Positions 1 to 12,689 of a stretch of 64,000 nt of DNA are shown in pieces. The notes under the pieces were generated by a model, which was not told where the DNA came from, ran no database searches, and was given only the letters and a program-made list of their open reading frames with translations. The stretch is from Liolophura sinensis (lineage: Eukaryota > Mollusca > Polyplacophora > Chitonida > Chitonidae), in NCBI RefSeq assembly GCF_032854445.1, contig NC_088296.1, positions 14,112,706 to 14,176,705 on the forward strand, written 5' to 3'. Position numbers and translations under genes: made by a program. The stretch's first letter is position 1. Each line of letters starts with the position of its first letter.

Positions 1-25
1 ACTAGAGATAGATACTAAGTTAAGT

Positions 26-54
26 GTTGTTGTTGCTCTTGTTGTTGTTGTTGT
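26..54. repeat. (GTT)n microsatellite
   Basis: Imperfect run of GTT/TTG triplets near the window edge. No gene is visible around it. Confidence 0.8.
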
Positions 55-87
55 GCTTTTGAATTCAGTGATAAAATCTTTTAGCCT

Positions 88-205
88 GTAGCCTGCGGAT
101 GGTCGTGGGTTTCCCCGGGACTTCCTCCTTCAATAATGCTGGCCGCCGTCGTATAGGTGAAATATTGTTGAGTACGACATAAAACACCAAGCAAATAAAT
201 CTTAG
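88..205 (+). repeat. SINE-A 3' fragment
   Basis: The 3' part of the commonest SINE in this window (here called SINE-A). It carries the block around CTGGCCGCCGTCGTATA followed by the GAGTACGACATAAAACACC tail and an AAATAAA end. The tRNA-like head is missing. Confidence 0.75.
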
Positions 206-1002
206 CCTGTGTTTAACATAGAGAATTACACACCCACCTGAAACGACTGTCAGCAGGACCAGCCCCATTATAGCCAAAAGCCATACCCTGTGACTTGCGG
301 AGATGACGACTTCCATCTTCAACGGTTTAGATGCTAAATATACGGATAAACCTTGTATAACGTAAATAAACACATATTCGGTCTTAAGACTGTGTTTCAG
401 CGCCAGACAAGCGTTTCTATAGAACGAGTAAAAATGTACGGAGGAAAGCTTTCCTACAGCCCTGTGCGTTTACTTCCTAATTGGTAGAGCGCACATTTTC
501 ATACCGAGAAAATAGGTAAAAAAGTAACATGAAAGCGGTGAAAGATTGGGCTGACTGCACACGAACTCATAGGATTATTGCCTGTAAAAGGCGTTCCCAT
601 ATCTGTAGGCTAACATCACACAGGCAGGACAATATAAGTTCTTTTCAAACATCAGTTTCTTGTGTCCATTTAGAGAATAATAACGCCCTTTACAGCAGTA
701 AGCATATGTTCCTTCTTACTTGTGTCTGAAACGTTTGCAAATAAGGAACTCTATTCAAAAGATGAAGTCAAACGCAAAATCTTTAAATGTCTTTTTTTTG
801 GCAGATATTTGAGAATTGTACGAAAAGACTTCTTATAGAAAACTCTTACTGTATTGATTCACGGTGAATTAAAACGGATATTTTGTTACTATGACATCCT
901 GTTTAGCTTCCGTCCTTACTGGATAAGACACACCGATAATCTGTACGTGACCAACGGGGAAAATGTTCAACCACGGATGGCCCAAGTGTATATTAGTTGT
1001 TG
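206..1002. other. No gene seen
   Basis: AT-rich sequence. Short open frames are present, but none shows a recognisable domain, splice-bounded exon or repeat family. Confidence 0.6.
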
Positions 1003-1345
1003 TTACATGTACACCCCAGTCACAAATTGTATAATAGCTATTCTTCACATAGCTGTGTCTGTGTCACATGCCCACCTGTTACATGTACATGTCAGTCCCG
1101 AACAGTACCCTAGTTATTATTCATCTGTCTTTGTGTCAATGTGCCAGCCTGTGAAATGTACATCCCGCTCCCAAACTGTACCCTAACTAGTATTCACTGT
1201 TTGTTTCACTAACTGTTTGTTTAACCGAACCCGTCGATTACATGTACACCCGAGTAGCAAGCTTTACCTTAGCTATTAATCAAATAACAGTGTCTGTGTC
1301 ACAGTATTCGCGTGTTAAATGTACACTCAAGTCCCAAGGTGTACC
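1003..1345. repeat. Degenerate tandem repeat, about 80-100 bp unit
   Basis: About four diverged units, each containing a TTACATGTACA-like block, a CCCAA..GTACCCTAG block and a GTGTCTGTGTCAC-like block. The array ends where homology to the right inverted arm begins. Confidence 0.6.
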
Positions 1346-1827
1346 TCACCTAACTCTCTCTGTTTTCCACGTATTAGAATATTGGGCCATTCGGTGCTTT
1401 CTTGTCTGTGAGTGTGCCACCAATTTAACAACGATACTAATGGCCTTAAGAGGAATAGGTAAAGTAAAATATGACCCTGTGGGGCGTTGTGTCCAGGGCC
1501 TTTAAGGATAGGGTAATGCAGCACTACAATTATGGCGGCATCTGGTCCGGTCTGCAACAGGGAGACACCGTCACACTATCACCGCTATAACGCACAAAGC
1601 GATGTTTAACCCCAAAGAAAGAAAGAAGTGCAGGTCACAGTCCATCTACATGTATATCGGAATATCTTGTATCTTAGGTGTGTAGCCTCCAGGTATCAGC
1701 TGCTACAAGCACAGGAGTAAACTGCGAAATTCCGTTTCTGTTATTTTTTTAAGTCAGCGACGAGTGCGATAGCTGCCAAATGGCTTTGAATATTTTGTCA
1801 CAGGGTTTGAAGTCATTAATACACAGT

Positions 1828-1965
1828 GAACATCCATGTACCAGCGTTACCCGTGTCCTGTTTGCGCGTTTCAGGCACAGGGAACATCCATGTACCAGCG
1901 TTACCCTTGCCATGTGTGCGCGCTTCAGGCACGGCGAACACCCATGTACCAGCGTTACACGTGCG
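1828..1965 (+). repeat. 54-bp tandem repeat, about 2.5 copies
   Basis: The block AACAYCCATGTACCAGCGTT recurs at about 1828, 1882 and 1936, a 54-bp period. Because 54 is a multiple of three, frames stay open on both strands, which explains the overlapping short ORFs there. I see no sign that it is coding. Confidence 0.8.
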
Positions 1966-2429
1966 CTCTTCAGGAACTGTCACAACCACACACATAAACT
2001 CACAAGATACGTACGCACCCTGTAATCTTTTTTTCAATCCATGGCACCAAAGTGAGAATACAAATTAATCAAATGTCTTCTTTTGTTGGAAATGGAAGTT
2101 GACTATTCTGATGAATGAATGAAGCTACTAACCAAAACGGCATCCAACAGAGTAATGATGATAAGTTTCCTACAGGGCTCTACTGGTGCAGATGGTACAA
2201 CAGACTAACTGGGTTTGGTGTAAAAAAAAATGGAGACAATGAATATTCTCTATAGATTCCTTTATGTGTATGCAAAGAGCCTATACCGGAGATTTTTCGC
2301 AAAACAATCCATACTCCCAAAACTTTTCAAAAATGATTGCCTCTGGGTAAATATCAGGCTCGTACCTGCAGCACTTAAAACGGTACATGATTCTAAAAGT
2401 TCCAACGCGACTCACTTTAAAAATTTAAT

Positions 2430-2701
2430 AATTTGATTAGATTTGATCTGTGTTTTACGCCGTACTCAAGAATATTTTGCTTATACCTATACTATAGGCA
2501 TAAGCAGTATAAGCACTATACAACAGTATAGTGGGAGGAAACCAGACAGAGCCAGGGGGAAACCCACGACCATCCGCAGGCTGTTGCCAGACCTCCCCAC
2601 GTACGGCTGGAGAGGAAGTCAGCATGAGTTGGACTTGAGCCGCAGTGGTGAGAGGCTACTGGTCCATTACGCTAGCGCGCTAACCAACACGGAGGCCCCA
2701 T
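2430..2701 (-). repeat. SINE-A, near full length
   Basis: Reversed SINE-A, with the tail at 2430-2475 and the head (GGGGCCTCCG type) at 2690-2701. Short AAATTTAAT copies lie on both sides and may be the target-site duplication. The same insertion is found in the partner arm at 56163-56420, so it predates the inverted duplication. Confidence 0.8.
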
Positions 2702-3104
2702 AAATTTAATGAATGGTAATAATATGGCTGATATTAAGTGAAAGGTGATTTTTGGGGCTGTTTTAAAAATAAAATAGAAAATATCGATTGGATTTAGCTA
2801 GTCGAATGACTTGGGCTGTTTTAGCGCCAAGGAAAAGCGCTGATTTAAGTCTGCTCAATAAGGTGATAGTCTGGGGTTATTTATTCAAAGGAGTGCATGT
2901 TGAAATCGACATGTACACGTAAAGGCAATTTACATGTACACGTGCGTGTAGATTCGGGTGTTTTTAAATTCACCGCCAGGCTGGTTATTTTACAGCATTC
3001 TACACTTAGACTGATTACTGAAATGTCCATTCACTGAAGAAATAAAAAACTTGGCTTTTGCGTAATGTTATAAGAAGAGCGTTTTGTCTCTCCTCTAGTG
3101 CGGT

Positions 3105-3465
3105 GACCGGCCCGGATAGCACAGTTGGTAGAGCGTCCGCTTCGGTACCGGTAGATCCAGGATCAATCCTTGGTCGAGTCACACCTAAGACTTTAAAAGA
3201 GGAAGTTGTAACTTCCTCGCTTGGCGTTCAGCATGAAGGGGATAGTGCAACGACTGGTTGACCCGTATCGGTATAATGGCTCGGGCGGGGCCGCTTACTT
3301 GCCTTCGGTAAGTCGTCTCAGTGATGCAGCACTAAATAAAAGAGCGGTGGAAATCCGTCCTACAACAAGGAGGCACATTACACGTGCATGCACCCTAATG
3401 ATTCCTTCGTCGTCATATGATTGAAAAATTGTTGAGTACGACGTTAAACCCCAAGCACTCACTCA
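3105..3465 (+). repeat. SINE-B, full length with 15-bp target duplication
   Basis: tRNA-derived head with an A-box-like TAGCACAGTTGGTAGAGCG and a B-box-like GGATCAATCC, then a long body and a TTGAGTACGACGTTAAACCC tail ending in CACT repeats. It is flanked by identical CTCCTCTAGTGCGGT at 3090-3104 and 3466-3480. The homologous place in the other IR1 arm (about 55570-55590) is an empty site. Confidence 0.93.
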
Positions 3466-6204
3466 CTCCTCTAGTGCGGTCGATCCAATAACCCCTATCA
3501 TGAGTTAACTCCCGTGAATCTGAACTCTACATCACAGCTGTACACTGGATACGGTTAGTGACCGTATCTACACTATAAAGGTAGATAAATGTCCCATCTT
3601 TTCACAACCTAATGTTACCTTAAAATAAATAAGCGCAGTAGAGTAAATAATTAAGATTCTAGAAACAATATAAAGCGGATTTTCATGAAATCTGCGAGAA
3701 ACCGTGCATGAATCAGAGCTGATTTTCACGTTATATAATGAAGGCGCAGAAAAAGGTGAAATACCTCGTCCCCTTAAACAACTAATTGAATATTACGAGA
3801 TTTATCTTGCAATAATAAAGTCATGTTTTTAATTTTCCACAACATCAGAGGGTAGGGCACATTGCTCACAGGAAGAACATGTAGTCTACACACATCCCCT
3901 TACTTATTCTATTAATTCTGCTATTAGTTGAGGCGTTGAGATGTCACGCGAGGTAAACCCCATGTACACACAGACAGCGTAAAGAGGGCAAATCTTTTGC
4001 ACAGTTTATACCACTACTGGGCCGTCTTGCGTCTTGAAATACACAATGTACAAGATAATATCAATACTGATATCATCCTATTTATGTCCTTCGTTTATAT
4101 TTCACCAGTGTAATAATATAATGTCTGTTTTTGTCTACAAGTGTTCATTTATTATACAGAATGCATTTAATCTCAGTGCGAGATGGCGAGAAGCATGTAT
4201 TGTGATTAAGCTAATAAAATTCAGTTCATTTCTATGGGATATGCACTCTAGTGGGAGAGGAGTTTGACGCCCATTTTTATTCTCCCTAGTAGGCAGAACT
4301 CCAACTGTAAACTCTGGTGTCTAGCGCAGCCATGCCGAAATTAAACAGGCCACACGTGTCTTTCGTTACACAAATGAGAGCACATCATCCTTACTTCTAT
4401 CTGAACCGATAATGCCGGATATCCAATGATGAGTCAAAGACGATGGTTTATTGAATGCTCAGTGGTATTTAGCCACCTACATAGGTGTCACGTAGAGCAT
4501 TCAGCCTTCTCTAGGGTCGGCTTTAAAAAGTTGTTGCGCCAAAATTATGACTGATGTCTTTGTTTAATGCGATTGTATGCTAAACATGATGACAGCACAG
4601 TATGCTAAATGTAATGACAACAGAGCATTTAGAGTAACTCTACTATTTTTTTACCTAATTCTGATTAGGCTATTGTGATACAGGCCGTGTAAATTGCCAC
4701 TATTTATTCATTTAAATAGTTAGAATAAAGCCCTGGCTGAAGTAAACTGACAAGAGGCCAAACTTCACCTGTTACATATAGCCATTTACCAGCTATCACA
4801 CTCGTCGTTGCTTTTTTTTAGTCTCTGTAATCATACTGTGTTCCTGCATCAACCAGAATTCTGCTGGAGGACTAAGCATGCCCGAGACCTGGTCCCATTG
4901 TATTGTTTTATTGTGATTGTATGTTAAATGTGAGGTCAACAGAGGATTTTGAGTAATATTAGATCAGTGAATCTGCTCTAATCGCTACTAATAATGAATT
5001 TACGTGAAAAGTTAAAATAAAACCGTGACTGATGTAAACGAACATTTCACTGGTTACCTGTGGCCATTAGCCAGCACACTGTTTTCGCTGCTCTGATTTT
5101 CCTCTCTATGCTATACGTCCTTAGCTACATTCAATTGAAGTCTTTTTTATTTTCTTACTTGTTTGTTTTTTAACGTTTTACTGTGGAATAATTCACTTAT
5201 TTGACAGCGGTAAACATTGTGCTTGCAGGAAACCAGAGTAAAACAGTCCAGAAATACTAGTTGCAATGTGCTTATAAACGTCTGCGGTATGCGAAGAGAA
5301 TGTCCAGCTACATGGGGCTATCTTCACGATCAGTAAATACAGAAAACGAGCACAAACTTGTAAAGAATGTGGACTTCCTGGTTAAACCAGTATCGTTACA
5401 GGCTCCTTTGTAGATATGTTTCTGACGCAAGGGCGAACACGGTTGTGTATGCATACAACGTGTGTTGCATACCCGTATACTATGATAAATAACCCTGGCT
5501 ATTCTAACTATCTACATAGCTTTAGACTATTATAAACTCTTACGTTATGTATAGCATGATCATGGTTTATAAATGGACCTATACACTTCCCTATATGGCA
5601 GGGAAAATGGCGGATTTACTGCTTGTGCAAACAAATTGACGATGATGACGGGAAAAGGGGTATTTCGTTATCACTAGTAAGTAACAACACTACATCTTGT
5701 AATTCCAATAGAAATAGTAATTTAACAGAAATGACAGGGCCATAGGAGCACATAAGGTTTCAAGGCTGTTTAAGCTCGGAGCGCCATGTTAGATGTGTGT
5801 TAATAGCCATGTGGGCTCTACCTTGATGATTCTTACATACCGTAACTAAACCGAAATTTTCCCATGGCAATCCAGCCGCGGAGAGCGAATCCACAGAAAG
5901 GCGTTTTCGGGTCTGTTACTAGCAGGCTATAAAATGATCTTATAAAGTGTATTTTGGGTTATGCATACAGTTGGGACAGTAGTGCGGGAATGCGGCTTGC
6001 AGTGCCTTCATACGTGTGAGGTTTTCATAGTTTGTGTTGTGCCTTTACAAATCATGCCGTGCCTTTATGCATCGATATACAGTATTTAGTTTTTCCATAC
6101 AACTTATAGGGCTTACATACAACGTGTGGTGTCTAAATAAAGATGTGGTGCCTATATACATATACTGAGTGAATAGCAGTTTGTGCTGCTTACTGTTTTT
6201 ATGT

Positions 6205-6535
6205 AAAGTATGGGGAGATTCATTAAGTATGGATTGATTACTTCAGTATGGAGTGATTCATTAAGTATGAAGTGATTGATTCGCCAGGTAATGATTGATT
6301 CATTAAGTATGAAGCCATTCATTAAGTATTGAGTGATTCATTAAGTATGGAGTGATTGATTCATTAAGTATGAAGTCATTCATTAAGTATTGAGTGATTC
6401 ATTAAATGTGGAGTGATTCGTTAAGTATGGATTGATTCATTAAGTGTGGATTGATTCATTAAGTATGAAGTGATTTATTAAGTATAATGTGATTTATTAA
6501 GAATTGACTGATTCCTTAAGTATGAAATGATTCAT
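6205..6535. repeat. Short-period tandem repeat (TGATTCATTAAGTATGGAG type)
   Basis: About sixteen imperfect copies of a roughly 17-22 bp motif built on GATTCATTAAGTATG, with spacing variants such as GATTGATTCATTAAG. AT-rich and non-coding in appearance. Confidence 0.85.
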
Positions 6536-6911
6536 ACATTTTATGTTGTTCATACACATAAGTCATAGTCGTTAAATGCACACTGACAAAGCGCATGCTT
6601 TTTCTGCCATTGTGTTTATTGGCGATGCGTGTTCGGGTTTTCTCATTAATGTTAGCCACGGATGTCATAACCACGATGCAGGAAGAGCTATACCAAGCCC
6701 TCTAAAGGCTCTGTTCAAATCGTGCCTCTATAAACACACTAGACAGACAAATTTATGATAGTGAATCGGAATTCCCATCCGATACCTAAAAGGGTCTTCC
6801 AGAGATGAGTATTACAATTGTAATCGCACAGGGCAGAGAATTTCAGTTTTTTGGAAGTAATTCTAAATTTAAATGCACTTTGTATATAAGCCACACTTCC
6901 AAGAACGTCCC

Positions 6912-7282
6912 ACCGGCCCGGATAGCACAGTTGGTAGAGCGTCCGCTTCGGGACCGGTAGATCCAGGATCAATCCTTGATCGAGTCACACCTAAGACTTT
7001 AAAAAAAGAGGAAGTTGTAACTTCCTCGCTTGGCGTTCAGCATGAAGGGGATATTGCAATGACTGGTTGACCCGTATCAGTATAATGGCTCGGGCGGGGC
7101 GGCTTACTTGCCTTCGGTAAGTCGTCTCAGTGAAGCAGCACTAAATAAAAGAGCGGTGGAAATCCGTCCTGCAACAAGGAGGCACATTACATGCACCCTA
7201 ATGATTCCTTCGTCGTCATATGACTGAAAAATTGTTGAGTACGACGTTAAACCCCAAGCACTCACTCACTCACTCACTCACT
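6912..7282 (+). repeat. SINE-B, full length with 13-bp target duplication
   Basis: Same family as the copy at 3105 and highly similar to it. It is flanked by identical CCAAGAACGTCCC at 6899-6911 and 7283-7295. The partner IR1 arm (about 53290-53310) holds the uninterrupted target, so insertion followed the duplication. The tail ends in five or six CACT units. Confidence 0.95.
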
Positions 7283-7564
7283 CCAAGAACGTCCCTGGAA
7301 ATCTGGGTATTTTATGTCATTTTAGTAGAAGTCCCAGTTAAAATCCCTTCTCGTTCAATACTACATTGTACATTACTACTTTATCATATCTTACACACGG
7401 TATAGAAACGGACAGTACACATCATCACATTATTAAATACTATCAACCATTATTTTAAATAATCAAATTTTAAATAAATCTGTTAAATCAATACTGTATT
7501 TATATTGTTTACGCAGAATTATTTCCTATTACGCTAAATCACTACATACAACGTCTTTGTCAAT

Positions 7565-7885
7565 GTTTCACTTATACGACAGCGGTCAGCATTATGGTGT
7601 GAGGAAACCGAGCAGAATTCTGGGAGTGGTCAGCATTATGGTGTGAGGAAACCAGGCAGAGTTCTGAAAACTGAGAAGCCTCTAACCAATGTGATCTCTG
7701 AGAGTTCAAGTCAAGCTTTTGCTGGCTTCCTGTCCGACCGTACGTGGGAAGGTCTGTCAGCAACCTGCGGATGGTTCTGCCTGGTTTCCTCCCACCATAA
7801 TGCTGGCCGACGTCGTATAAGTGAAATATTCTTCAGTACAGCGTAAAACAGCAATCAAATAAATAAATAAATAAATAAACGGCGT
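7565..7885. repeat. SINE-A fragments in fold-back arrangement
   Basis: A minus-strand SINE-A piece (about 7565-7670, itself containing a short direct duplication of CAGCATTATGGTGTGAGGAAACC) is joined to a plus-strand SINE-A piece (about 7671-7885) ending in AAATAAATAAAT. The pair can fold into a hairpin. Confidence 0.75.
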
Positions 7886-8304
7886 TATTGCCTTTCATTG
7901 GAAACATGCATGGGTACAATTGTGATTAGTATTTTTATATTATGTCATAAATAATATCAACATAGCTTATACATCAGTATGTAGGTAATGAGAAACAACA
8001 ATGCAGAAACCAGGAAAAGCGTGCAAAGCCTGAAGGAATCCACCGCATCCTTTATATACATCTACCATAAACTATCTGTCCGTTAAATGTATTTATCAAT
8101 AAATAAATCAATCAAGAATACAGTTTGTCTACATGTATATACTGAACGCATCAGTTGTGATAGCGATGCTAAGTAGAAAGGGTGCAATTCGTACATACAA
8201 CAACCTGTCGTAACCCAAATAAGGCCGACCTCGCCTCACCACGTATCTGTACCTAGCAAACCCACAGCCAGTAGCCGGATTTGAACACTGCGACCAAGTT
8301 TATG
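7886..8304. other. No gene seen
   Basis: AT-rich spacer with no recognisable gene or repeat family. Confidence 0.6.
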
Positions 8305-8510
8305 TTTTTATTCGACTTGTATTTAACTCCGTACTCAAGAATATTCCATTTATACGACAGTGTTCAGTTTTAGGGTGGAAAGAGACAGGTAGAGTCCTGG
8401 AAAGCCCACGATCATCCGCAGCTTCCTGGCCGACTACCACATTTACGGCCGGAGAGGAAGCCAGTATGAACTGGACTGGCATCGGACATGGACAATCGCC
8501 ACATTGTATT
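8305..8510 (-). repeat. SINE-A, 3' two thirds
   Basis: Reversed SINE-A. The tail CTCCGTACTCAAGAATATTC is near 8325-8345 and the central GGCCGGAGAGGAAGCC block near 8445-8463. The head is lost. Confidence 0.75.
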
Positions 8511-8607
8511 GCGACCAAAGTTTCTATATCTGTTTACAAAAATAGCCCACATCCGTGTTTTTTTTTTTTACTCTACTCCATATGAAGGCATTTGTGAAAT
8601 CTTCAAG

Positions 8608-9842
8608 AGATGAGCATCTCTTGTATCTGTTCCGTTTTGGGGGTTTTGGGTCTGAGGCCGATGAGCATCTCTGTATACTGTAACTCATAGCCGATGAGCA
8701 TCTCTGTATTCTGTACCTCAGCAGCCGATGAGCATCTCTGTATACTGTACCTCATAGCCGATGAGCATCTCTGTATACTGTACCTTCATAGCCGATGACA
8801 TACTCTTATAACTGTATCGCTCATAGCCGATTGAGCATCTCTGTATACTGTACCTCACAGCCGATGAGCATCTCTGTATACTGTACCTCATAGCCGATGA
8901 GCATCTCTCTATACTGTACCTCATAGCCGATGAGCATCTCTGTATACTGTACCTCATTAGCCGATGAGCATCTCTGTATACTGTACCTCATAGCCGATGA
9001 GCATCTCTGTATACTGTACCTCATAGCCGATGAGCATCTCTGTATACTGTAGCTCATAGCCGATGAGCATCTCTCTATACTGTACCTCATAGCCGATGAG
9101 CATCTCTCTATACTGTACCTCATAGCCGATGAGCATCTCTCTATACTGTACCTCATAGCCGACGAGCATCTCTGTATACTGTACCTCATAGCCGATGAGC
9201 ATCTCTCTATACTGTACCTCATAGCCGATGAGCATCTCTGTATACTGTACCTCATAGCCGATGAGCATCTCTCTATACTGCACCTCATAGCCGATGAGCA
9301 TCTCTCTATACTGCACCTCATAGCCGATGAGCATCTCTCTATACTGTACCTCCTGGCCAACGAGCATCTGCCTATGCTGTACGTCCTAGCCGACGAGCAT
9401 ATCTCTATGCTGTATGTCCTAGCCGATTGGCATCTCTTTATGCTGTACGTCCTAGCCGAGGAACATTTGTCTATGTTGTAAGTGCTAGCCGACGAGCATC
9501 TCTCCATGCTGTACGTCCTACCCGATTGGCATCTCTCTATGCTATACGGCCTAGCCGAGGAGCATCTGTCTATACTGTACGTCCTAGCCGACAAGCATCT
9601 GTCTACACTGTACGCCCTAGTCGATGAGCATCTGTGTATACTGTACGTCCTAGCCGAGGAGCATCTCTCTATGCTGTACGTCCTAGCCAACGAGCATCTC
9701 TATGCTATACGTCTTAGCCCAGAAGCATCTGTTTATACTGTACGTCCTAGCCGACGACCATCTCTATATGCTGTACATCTTAGCCGACGAGCATTTCTCT
9801 ATCCCGTACGTCCTAGCCGACGAGCATCTATTTATGCTCTAC
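8608..9842. repeat. 33-bp minisatellite, about 36 copies
   Basis: The unit is built on GCCGATGAGCATCTCTGTA plus TACTGTACCTCATA. Since 33 is a multiple of three, a 289-codon frame is open on the minus strand (11-residue repeat of the type MRYSIERCSSA), and open frames also occur on the plus strand. Copies from about 8680 to 9350 are nearly identical. Copies from about 9355 to 9842 form a more diverged subfamily with GTCCTAGCCGACGAGC. A few units at 8790-8960 have single-base indels that shift the frame. I call it a minisatellite, because no start context, splice sites or domain support a gene. Confidence 0.92.
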
Positions 9843-9844
9843 GT

Positions 9845-10249
9845 CTTTTTATAGTATTCCACCATGAAATGCAATTCATGTATTCATTTATGAGATATGT
9901 GTTTACGCCGTTTTTAACATTACCTTATGAGTAGAAGAATTGGGGTGACACTGAGAATTCAAACACTGATCTTGTCAGTGATTTGTCATTATTGGTTGAA
10001 GACTCATTTCCTGTAGTCAGCTGTAGATGGTTACATGTGATGTATTTTCCAAAGCAATGTACAAAAAATACACAAGATGTGTACTATATGCACACATCAG
10101 TTGTAACAAATTTGGCCATGAAGATTAATGTGTACCATTCATTAGCCATACTTAAGTCAAGGTTATTCCATTTAAGACCTTGCCGTCTTAAGTGTCGAAT
10201 ATGTGACAATGAATACAAAAAAAGTGTTTTTGGTAAATCTGAACGTAAT
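9845..10249. other. No gene seen
   Basis: Spacer between the minisatellite and a repeat fragment. No recognisable coding signal. Confidence 0.55.
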
Positions 10250-10420
10250 GTCCAAAATCTCTGACACTCTACCCATAACTCCATTCACGCAATCGGGGCA
10301 AGGATTGGATATTTATCGTCACGTTGGATATATGAACAGTTGCAATCAAACCGCAAATGAGATTCGCATTTTGATTATCGATAACTACTTAAAGACTTAC
10401 AGCAGAGAGAGTAAAACCAG
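10250..10420 (+). repeat. Fragment of dispersed repeat R1
   Basis: Shares the GTTGGATATATGAACAGTTG and TGCAATCAAACCGCAA blocks with the R1 copies at 28745, 35800, 42490 and 49671. Only the 5' half is visible. Confidence 0.65.
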
Positions 10421-12689
10421 TCACGGTGATTGCAATATACGTCACTGTTCTAATTTAGCTTGTTCGCCTAGAACATTGCAAGCGCCGTTCCATTATTATT
10501 AGAGGCCGAACAATGTTCAGAGATGTGAACAGGCACGTGTGTAGAAAGATGCCAGCAAATAGTTCAGAGCTTTAAATAGTAAAAGCCTGTGTTTTCTTTA
10601 TTTGTTTCAACTAATTATTTAATTTTTAGTATCAATTTCAATTGTTAGATTGTTGTTTGACTATTCAATCACATGTCATAATGGAAATAGATACCATGGT
10701 GCAAAACCCGTGCAAAGTTATGTACTATATGTGATGTATATACAAGTATGAAAAAGTTAAAGATGTGAGAATTTGAATGCATAAAAGAGTCAACCCTGAT
10801 TCCAGTCTATCTGGGTACTACATGCAAAGAAAAATTACTGATATCCTATCTCCCTATGTTTTCTGTCAGTTTTTGGGTGGGACCAACTATCCCTCTCCAT
10901 ATGGTTTCGTAATGGATATTTTTAAAGTGTAGGAACATAGAATGGCCTTTTAGAAATATTGTCAAACGTGTCGTAATGTGTACATTTGTAAATATGTCCC
11001 TGGGTTTGTATACATCTGCTCCATTAAATATTCTCGAAATGTTTGGGTTTTGGCTGGGAAAGCCCCATACATCAAACAGTATAAACTATGTGTGTGGGCT
11101 GTGGGTGAGAGGCGTACTCACACTAAATTATTAACATTCTAATGCCGCAGCTGAAAAGAGTAATAGTTGGAGCTAATGGTTGTTGGGGTGGGGTGAGGGT
11201 TGTGGGGGGTGGGGGTGGGGGGGTCCTCGGACTAAACAACTGACATTTGTCAAAACTTGACAGACACCCAGATCTATTTACAAAGCAGTGATCGCTGAGG
11301 GTTGTTGGGAAGGGGGGAATTCGTGCCTATCCCATTTTATTATGGGGCATATATATCATATTTCCTTTAAAAAAATAGACAAATATGTTTTACTATGAAA
11401 TCCGGATGTCTGAGATACCCTCCACCATCCAGCAGCACTTCCTAGAATAAAAATGTAAATCAGAGTGTCATTATAATTCAGTTTGTAGATGTTTCAATGA
11501 TGTACAATACATGTACAAAGTTTCAGGGAAACTGGTGCAATGCTTTAGCAAGAGTTACATGGATTGTAATTCAGCCTAAGCATGGATAAATTTAGAGGAT
11601 GAGGAAGATGTGTGCCACGTTTCTTGGAAAGAAGTTCAGAACTTTAGGAAGAGTTGCAGCGACAAAACCTGGATACATAGAAAAGCGCCATTACCCAAAG
11701 CCTTAAATGGGAGTAATTTTGAAATAATTTTCGATGCCAATTAAACTGAAGCTATTAAGTTCAAAGGATAAGCGAAGATGTATCGATGCAGTAGTTTAGA
11801 AGGTGATGCATGGACAAAATCGTGTGTACAGACAGACGGACAGTCAGACAGATGGACAGACAGGGTGATTCCAGTATACCCCTCCACCCTAACTTCATTG
11901 AGAGGGGTATAAAAATATTTTCTTTCACTGATAGCATTCACAGTTTCTTTTCTCTCATATTATCAGTCCTTCTAAGCATACGCCAAACCGCATGATACTG
12001 TACCATGTAGCAATCGTTCAATGAGCGTGACCCCCAGAAAAAATGGTTTTACACTCTGATCAAAAGAAACACTTAGCTCTCTTTCAACAGATGTATGGTA
12101 TATAGTAAACCGGTTCTGCCATTTGTCAAAAAAAAAAAAAAATATCATAGATAAAGGTAGTATAAAGGCGGTGTAACAAATACTGTGTACTTTACTGGGG
12201 TGTCTATTCACTGCTAGTACGCAGGCTTTTACATGCCTTCAGAAGATTATCACGGGCTGTTTTCAGAATAATGTTTATTTCTATTCATGCTGGGGAGGGT
12301 GATAATTTGTATTATGTGTATTGTTACTTTTAATGGGTCATTTATACGTATACATGTGATACTTTTGTAAAATGTCCTGCTTTTTTCGGCTATACCGCAG
12401 TGATCTCGTCTTTCACACGTACGCAGGCAAGCGCAAGTTCCACAATCCCTTGAATAACCAGGTCAGCTTGACTTGAACATAAAGATCGGGTAACGAAATC
12501 TTGCATGTATATGTGTACCTTAAGAAAGTGGGGATATTCACTCAGGAGCTGAGTGTAACACTGCGAATGTGGCTTCATAGTTAACATGCGAATGTGGCGT
12601 ATACCAAACCATTGTTATTACACGTACATGAACTTGTTCAATGTGTGCCAACTTCGCAGGTTCATACAACTAAGGCTTCATTCTGAACA
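10421..12689. other. No gene seen; G-rich run at 11178-11225
   Basis: No domain or splice-bounded exon was found. At 11178-11225 the plus strand has several closely spaced G runs (GGGGTGGGG, GGGGGGTGGGGGTGGGGGGG), a candidate G-quadruplex. Around 11800-11870 there is a run of short CAGACAGACGGACAG-like repeats. Confidence 0.6.

Larger units (their letters stand above)
1360..7395 (+). repeat. Left arm of large inverted duplication IR1
   Basis: Reverse-complement matches run collinearly between this interval and about 53205-57171. Examples are 1365-1710 with 56800-57171, 2240-2420 with 56440-56610, 2730-3030 with 55640-56120, 4230-4560 with 55090-55420, 5830-6000 with 53570-53740, and 6830-6898 with 53300-53400. 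The arms are clearly diverged and differ by insertions. SINE-B copies at 3105 and 6912 are missing from the partner arm, whereas the SINE-A at 2430 is present in both. Boundaries are approximate and no gene was found inside. Confidence 0.85.

Noticed and set aside
3058-3424. Short proteins at 3058-3424 and 6873-7070
   Set aside because: They are translations of two SINE-B copies, hence their near identity.
8821-9690. 289-codon open frame as a repeat-protein gene
   Set aside because: The openness is explained by the 33-bp period. The opposite strand is open too, and no start context, splice site or domain is present.
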